Origin: Liriodendron chinense
Lineage: Eukaryota; Streptophyta; Magnoliopsida; Magnoliales; Magnoliaceae
DNA length: 64,000 nt
Reading direction: 5' to 3'
Assembly: GCA_003013855.2 (NCBI GenBank)
Contig: ML058387.1
Coordinates: 2,418,001-2,482,000 of the forward strand
The notes beneath the pieces are model-generated. The model saw only the letters and a list, made by a program, of their open reading frames with translations. It did no database searches and was not told the origin of the DNA. The position numbers and the translations under genes were made by a program. Every line of letters begins with the position of its first letter. Within the stretch, counting starts at the first letter, position 1. This document shows positions 60,501 to 64,000 of the stretch, piece by piece.

Positions 60501-61418
60501 AAACACCTTGCGCAAAACCGCACAAGAAACCAACTTGAATTAAGAAACCTGTCAACCGGTCGCGGGCCTTGTTGCAGAAGATTTAAGGTGTCCGATTCCA
60601 ACAGTGGACCCCACCAACTGTTTAATGATGGCCATCCCCATCCCAACTGTTCCCTATGGTATGGCCCACCCGAGTTCTGGATCAACCTCATTTTCAGATG
60701 CCAAGCAGAACATAACATTAGGGGGCGCACATGATGGATGGATTCAATGCCATAAAAACATCACAGAGGGCCCCATATGTCACTTTGTAGTTTAACCTTA
60801 CCAGCTATCCTACAAAGCATTGCAGCGGATCCTGCCTCTTATAATTTATTTCTGAGATCATTGCACACAAACCATCGGATCGTAACATGATCCAACAAGA
60901 ATCCCCCCAAACCCTTCTCCGATAAATGGATCCCCAACAACAACACATCCGCAGAAGATGATGCCTCAAGATCAACCTCTCTATCTACAGCAGAATTACT
61001 GCAAGTTTACGCAATCGATCGAACAATTCATAGGCAAACGGAAGAGATGTATGTATTAGAGATGAGATGGGGAAGGGAGAAGATGGGCCCACCTCCAGAA
61101 CACTTCGACGGTGGAGAAGGTGTGGATGGGGCGGATGGAGCTGCCCCACTTAGCCTTCTTGGATTTAGCGGAAGGATTATGGAACCAGAAGGTCCATGAC
61201 TGCTCGAGTGGGTGTTGAGGGAGTGGCGCTGATGTGATGCTGCCTCCGCCTCCTGCCACTGCGGCATCTTCATCGTCGAGGATCTCTCCTTCTTCAGGTT
61301 CTTCTTCCTCTGCTCCAGCTACTACCACCGCCCTCTCCTGTTCTAATTCCGAAATTGCCATTTCTTCTTCTGAGGAAGAAAACACACCAACACCTGACTC
61401 TTGCGCTGCTGCTGCCAT
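45094..61418 (-). CDS. Translation initiation factor eIF4E (cap-binding protein), five exons
   Basis: Exons on the reverse strand: 61418-61093, 55732-55567, 54958-54833, 45661-45596, 45144-45094. All joins have GT/AG ends and keep phase, giving 244 residues; the five-exon layout is that of plant eIF4E. The protein binds the mRNA 5' cap and, with eIF4G, recruits ribosomes in the cytoplasm. Seen in the sequence: an acidic disordered N-terminus with EEGEILDDED; HPLEQSWTFWF at 69-79; the cap-stacking tryptophans W91 and W137 with E138; W196; the basic cap-phosphate residues R187, K189 and K192; W108 for eIF4G contact; and the plant cysteine pair C142/C180. The usual acidic residue before F107 is Val, and the tail ends KNLYMV where NRYTV is typical in my memory of the family. 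Plant eIF4E is a known host factor for potyviruses. The start ATG has a good context (GGAATGG). Introns 1 and 3 are unusually long. Confidence 0.93.
45509..45531. repeat. Run of 23 G in eIF4E intron 4
   Basis: An uninterrupted G homopolymer after a (GT)n stretch. On the gene's sense strand it is a C run followed by (CA)n. Length is likely unreliable. Intron 4 also has (ATT)n at 45195-45220. Confidence 0.9.
45596..45661 (-). CDS. eIF4E exon 4
   Basis: Twenty-two codons, MSIGRQWKEFLDYNDSIGFIVH, between a 'TAATTGCAG' acceptor and a 'GTACGT' donor. Follows exon 3 (AYNEAAQ) in phase 0. A near-universal eIF4E motif (GxQWKEFLDYN). Confidence 0.92.
45886..47625 (+). mobile_element. 5'-truncated LINE inserted in the Copia LTR
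   Basis: ORF2 tail with frame breaks. The region from 46030 reads VNLSKGEVFGIGIPDEV, followed by TFYLGLPL, then WDRLLERMESKLSMW, GGRINLIKASLSNLPTYLLSLF and the FLW-GD zone, the typical end of a plant LINE reverse transcriptase. The zf-RVT domain is at 47089-47433 (AEEYVDHLFIHC, WAIWAERN). It ends in AATAAAATTCTC and a poly(A) tail (47584-47625). A ~35-bp sequence 'attatgaaagccc...aaaatagagagg' occurs on both sides (about 45850-45885 and 47642-47676), consistent with a target duplication. Confidence 0.75.
45911..46053 (+). repeat. 42-bp tandem repeat, 3.4 copies, in the LINE ORF
   Basis: Units start at 45911, 45953, 45995 and (partial) 46037. Each encodes KSEVFGSGLKVNLS in the LINE frame, so the repeat keeps frame. 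The last copy continues as the normal LINE sequence. The short stretch 'ggtattcctgatgaggtaac' occurs both before (45886) and after (46058) the array. Confidence 0.9.
50445..51396. mobile_element. Insertion within the Copia element, LTR-like
   Basis: This ~950-bp block separates the integrase part of the Copia element from its pre-RT linker. It includes CGGGCGCCCGAAC-type GC-rich repeats (50575-50695), a T-rich leader-like part with (CT)n at 50833-50862, and an end 'gcatcataattagggctgtc'. The composition suggests a solo LTR of another retrotransposon. Ends and target duplication were not defined. Confidence 0.35.
51640..52585 (-). mobile_element. Second LINE fragment (zf-RVT region)
   Basis: On the reverse strand, 52149-51874 encodes AAFAWFAERNRMLSIDNLLKRG...DEELVDHVFIHCPFASNVW, the zf-RVT zinc-binding end of plant LINE ORF2. 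Upstream pieces (52541-52213, GVAMLCLLWNSP and IC-PP) are in other frames. It ends at a poly(A), seen as a T run at 51638-51653. Same family type as the LINE at 45886-47625 but opposite orientation, and on the eIF4E strand. Confidence 0.7.
53137..53465. repeat. Palindromic CCGTAACGGCCATTACGG repeat
   Basis: Many short units of 'gtaatgaccattatgg', 'cgtaacggctattac' and complements, arranged so that the left and right halves can pair. Contains T8 and A16 runs. Bounded by 'gaaaatagcatggtgt' on the left and 'ggaaaatcgggtttcatag' on the right. Probably a MITE. Confidence 0.5.
54833..54958 (-). CDS. eIF4E exon 3
   Basis: Forty-two codons, LLAMIGEQFDYGDEICGAVV to NEAAQ, phase 0 at both ends. Acceptor 'TTTCTACTAG', donor 'GTAACT'. 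Carries C180, R187, K189, K192 and W196 of the full protein. Confidence 0.93.
55035..55514. mobile_element. hAT-like remnant filling eIF4E intron 2
   Basis: The right end, read in reverse complement, is TAGGGCTGTCAATGGGCTGG. The left end is TAGCACTGTCAACAGGCC, a degraded match. The interior has two ~70-bp direct repeats ('agacc(t/a)tga(g/t)gggccaaaa.aaacaggcccaag.ccatcccgtgatgatt'). Target duplication not recognisable. It occupies most of the 608-bp intron 2. Confidence 0.6.
55567..55732 (-). CDS. eIF4E exon 2
   Basis: Completes codon 109 (AG|C, Ser) and encodes LYNNLSHPSKLGPGADFLCF...EPKWEDPVCANGGKWT...WWLHT. Acceptor 'CTGCCTTCAG', donor 'GTATGC'. Includes W137 and E138 of the cap pocket. 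Confidence 0.93.
56990..57547. mobile_element. MITE with GTGTTTTAAATAGC ends (copy 2)
   Basis: Matches the element at 31642-32203 in reverse complement over its whole length, including 'gatgcaaccaaatgcaatct' and 'ggctaagctacgctacgtag'. Flanks ACCCTACA and TCCCTACA suggest an 8-bp target duplication with one change. Confidence 0.75.
58319..59020. mobile_element. MITE-like element, GGGGTCATTTGG ends
   Basis: The left end GGGGTCATTTGGCAAC is mirrored by the right end CCCAAACGAACCCT. The subterminal parts 'cgcattcggaatccaaa' and 'tttggattccaacgcattc' also pair. About 700 bp, no coding content. Similar ends to the outer element at 31332-33056. Confidence 0.6.
59145..60603 (-). mobile_element. Small non-autonomous LTR retrotransposon (TRIM/SMART-like)
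   Basis: Two direct repeats, 59145-59663 (519 bp) and 60098-60603 (506 bp), start TGTTGG and end CCAACA. They are nearly identical apart from small deletions. Between them are only 434 bp with no retroviral-type domain. On the reverse strand, TGGTATCAGATTAATC (60095-60080) right after the upstream LTR is a tRNA-Met primer site. A purine stretch (GTGGTGGAGA) precedes the downstream LTR. Flanks ATGGA and GTGGA fit a 5-bp target duplication with one change. It lies in eIF4E intron 1 on the same strand. Confidence 0.85.
61093..61418 (-). CDS. eIF4E exon 1
   Basis: Start codon through codon 108 plus two bases of codon 109. Encodes the acidic N-terminal extension and HPLEQSWTFWF...WGSSIRPIHTFSTVEVFW. 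Donor 'GTGGGCC' follows TGGAG. The upstream stretch contains pyrimidine-rich leader sequence (GAGAGAGAAGGAGG on the sense strand). Confidence 0.93.
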
Positions 61419-63200
61419 TCCCTGCCTCCTTCTCTCTCTTTGCTCTTAGGCAGGAAAAGAATTCCTGAATTCCTATTTGAGTCCGTTTTGCCTGCCTCGC
61501 GACTGACGACTGATGATCCAGCGTGTGTTGCCGCCACTGGGCCCACATGAGGAGTTATTCAACGATCGGAGCAGTCTATTTTGTGGACTATGTGTTATAC
61601 GGGCCATGTTAGAAACTTAAGCTGCACTGATTATTTTGACCATGAAAAGGAAATTTTCAATGTGTCACATTCAAATCTACAATTCAAAGGCTAGGATTAT
61701 CATGGAAATATGATTTTGGGACACAACTTACGTTAATGAGAATATGGACAGTTTAGATTATCTGAATTTCTCAGCATGTTATCCCCAGTGGGTAGCGACA
61801 CACAATTGATGCTGTGTCGCGATTATGCAAAAGGAGCGGGAGATGCTTCTAGTCAAGTGGCGTCAAGCTAATGTGGGACCCACGTGTAGGGTACGATCCA
61901 CCATGATGTGCGGCGAATCAGTAATTAGGCCAATTCAATCAACAAGTGGACCGTGGCCTAGAAATAAAACGTACAACTGCCAAAGAAAACCCTAATTTCA
62001 AGTGATGGGATCCAAGTTGTACGTGTGTGACATCTAACCCATCAAGAAGGTGCGCCCCACCATGATGATGGGACTTATACAACTCATGCTAATCAAATCA
62101 TCAGGTGCGCCCAACCACTTGAATTTCGAGATTTTGCCTTTTGAGCCCTTTTTTTTGGGCCACCTGATAGTTGGATCAGCCTGTTTTTTGTCGAACCCTA
62201 CCATCATGGTGGGGCTCACCGGACGTGTGGTGAAGTTTTCCATGAGGCCCACCTGATGAATGATTGTGATCTTGCATACGTAAGCTACATTGTCTCTTGT
62301 GGGTTAACATGTAGGCCTGCTAACTAATCACACCCACACTTTTGGAACAGTGGTACACTTAAACTCGTTTCAATACTGAGGTCTAAGTATTAATTACTAA
62401 GGTTTAGGTATCAATTTACAATATGGGGTGGCTAGAATTGCTTAGTGACTAACACTGTGGGTGTGTGCACTAACAGCGGATGTGTGTAACGAATTTCTAA
62501 GCTGCCCGGCCCAGTCCAAAAAAAGTGCACCTGGCTGGATCGACACGTGCCTATGTGATCCAAACCATTCATTTAATAGATCTAGCAGTGAATGGGCCAC
62601 AGAGCAGAAATACATTGTTTGGACATACACTGGTGATGTACGGAATTTAGATCGATGCTAATAGACGAGCTAATTTTGGTCAGTGACTGACCAATGCCGG
62701 ACCCTGTCAGATAAACGATTTGGATCATGGCACACGTTTAGCGTTGTCAATCGGCTGGACTCAGCTCGGGCACATGATGGGTCAAATGGAATAGGCCCAA
62801 GTCTAGCCCGAGACATTTACTTCGGGCTCAGGCCCGGCCATGGCCCTATGTGGTGCCCGTTCTTAAAGCAATATATGGGTTTTTCATTAGGTGTTCCCAT
62901 CATGCATGCATAACATCTGTATCGAAATCTCATCAAATCCCATCATAAAACTGGCCACACTAGACGGTCTAAATCCAACGTAACAAACAACAATCTAAAT
63001 AAACATAAAACACTAGACGGTCCAAATCAAACGCAACAAACAACAATCTAAATAAACATAAGGCTTGCTCTTGGTGTGGTCTACTTTTATGTTTTTAAGG
63101 GAAAAAAAAGTAATTTTATTTTAATTTATACCATAAGTTTTAATATTTTAATTGGTATGATTTTTAAGATGCAATATCGCAAATGGATATTTTATACCCC
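61419..63200. other. Intergenic DNA upstream of eIF4E
   Basis: 61419-61560 is the likely eIF4E leader and core promoter. 61860-62270 contains a foldback-like pair ('gtgcgccccaccatgatgat' and 'catcatggtggggctcacc'). 62735-62850 is hAT-like debris ('gttgtcaatcggctgg'). A 51-bp tandem pair lies at about 62961-63062 ('acaaacaacaatctaaataa' twice). Confidence 0.45.
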
Positions 63201-63269
63201 TATGAGTACACTATATAGGGTGTGGATCAAACATCTTCATATCACACATGGACTAGAAACAGCTTAAAG

Positions 63270-64000
63270 AAAAGCTGCAGAATTCAGTATAGTTTGGTTA
63301 ATCGGCCAATCTAATCGGTTGATCGAAAATACCCCAGGAAGTCTAGAAGCTTACTAGACACGTTTGGGACCTTTTCGGTTGACCAACAAACTTATATCGA
63401 TCGCCCGAAATTATTTTGAATTGTAAGTTTGGTCTCTTGACTCTTTTGAGCTGCTTCGGTTTTCGGTCGACTGACCAATCACCAGAACTTTTGAGCAGTG
63501 GACTAACAACAACTGACGAATGATGGAAAATTTATGCGTTTTCTAAATTTCTTTCCTACTTTATTAAAGACTCTCTTAATTACGTTCTAGAATTTTGTTT
63601 ATGCTATAAAAGCTCTCTTAAACTTGTTGTTAAGATAGAACTCTCATATTATCAATTAAAATTTTGAACTTGTTTCTCTTCTCGTGGATTTGAAAAAGCT
63701 CTTGTGGATTCAAGAGGGCCTTGTGGATCAATGTAGTTATCCCTTGAGGAAGACGATGATCAACCCCATCACATCCTTCATTGCATCAAGTGGTATTAAA
63801 ACGAGGACTTTTCTTCGGTTCGATGGCAACTAACGAAGGTTTAACAACAATCCCATGGACAATGCTCCAGGGGTATTCTTTCACAACAGCAACTTACAAG
63901 ATGTCTCTTAAGGCTTTTCAGTGGGAGAATAGGCAAGCCATGTAAGGGCTACATGTAGCTTTCGATCGTATAGCAGAGGCTTCAATGCCACCCTGAATTC
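63270..64000 (+). mobile_element. Possible start of a Copia-type LTR element, cut by the window
   Basis: TGGTATTAAAACGAGG at 63791 resembles a primer-binding site after an LTR ending near 'cattgcatcaag'. About 30 bases later, an ATG at 63823 opens a frame reading MATNEGLTTIPWTMLQGYSF, which ends at TAA/TAG-type stops, so the gag would be degraded. The LTR start was not located. Tentative. Confidence 0.35.

Larger units (their letters stand above)
58128..60835. repeat. Foldback repeat split by two insertions
   Basis: The left arm 'actacaaagctttgtaggat' with 'gtgggggccaccctgatgta' (to about 58318) pairs with the right arm 'atcacagagggccccatatg...tatcctacaaagcattgcag' (60750-60830). The middle part survives at 59021-59144 and from 60604. 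Inserts: MITE 58319-59020 and LTR element 59145-60603. Confidence 0.65.
55733..61092 (-). other. eIF4E intron 1 (5,360 bp)
   Basis: 55733-56985 is unrecognised, with a T11 run near 56515. Then come the MITE at 56990-57547, about 580 bp of unrecognised DNA, and a foldback repeat (58128-60835) split by a MITE and a small LTR element. Confidence 0.75.

Overview
This window is nuclear DNA from a flowering plant. It has spliced genes of plant families (a tetraspanin, a DA2/GW2-like RING E3 ligase, eIF4E, a glycine-rich secreted protein) in a matrix of plant transposon debris: Copia, LINE, non-autonomous LTR elements, hAT-like TIR elements and MITEs. Many ~400-450 bp foldback repeats carry GGGGCCCACC...GTCCATCC ends. 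I associate these with magnoliid genomes (Magnolia, Liriodendron, laurels); that lineage call rests on memory, not on a search.

Layout. 1-7.3 kb: intergenic repeats, including a ~0.7-1 kb direct duplication. 7.38-7.88 kb (-): one-exon gene for a secreted Gly/Ser-repeat protein. 8-18.8 kb: intergenic, with foldback elements, a hAT-like element with an 8-bp target duplication at 10.0-10.5 kb, and a TIR element at 12.2-13.1 kb. 18.83-24.65 kb (+): two-exon tetraspanin, 283 aa, with a 4.97 kb intron. 24.7-26 kb: a tandem triplication of the tetraspanin 3' flank. 27.37-33.73 kb (-): eight-exon DA2/GW2-like E3 ligase. All exons can be joined in phase to 426 codons only if two single-base homopolymer excesses are ignored. 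Its 3 kb third intron holds a three-deep nest of transposons. 33.7-45 kb: repeats only. 45.09-61.42 kb (-): complete five-exon eIF4E, 244 aa, spread over 16.3 kb. Intron 1 holds a foldback element split by a MITE and by a small non-coding LTR element. Intron 2 is mostly a hAT-like element. Intron 3 (9.2 kb) holds a decayed Copia element with a LINE in its LTR, and a second LINE. 61.4-64 kb: intergenic, possibly ending in the start of another LTR element.

The genes are unrelated housekeeping, membrane, ubiquitin and cell-wall functions; I see no operon-like or cluster logic. Most of the structure of interest is in the transposon nests and in the frame breaks of the E3 gene. I found no sign of a new multi-gene system, CRISPR array, rRNA or intact tRNA gene. 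Exon joins were made by eye from GT/AG sites, phase and family motifs, and need transcript support.
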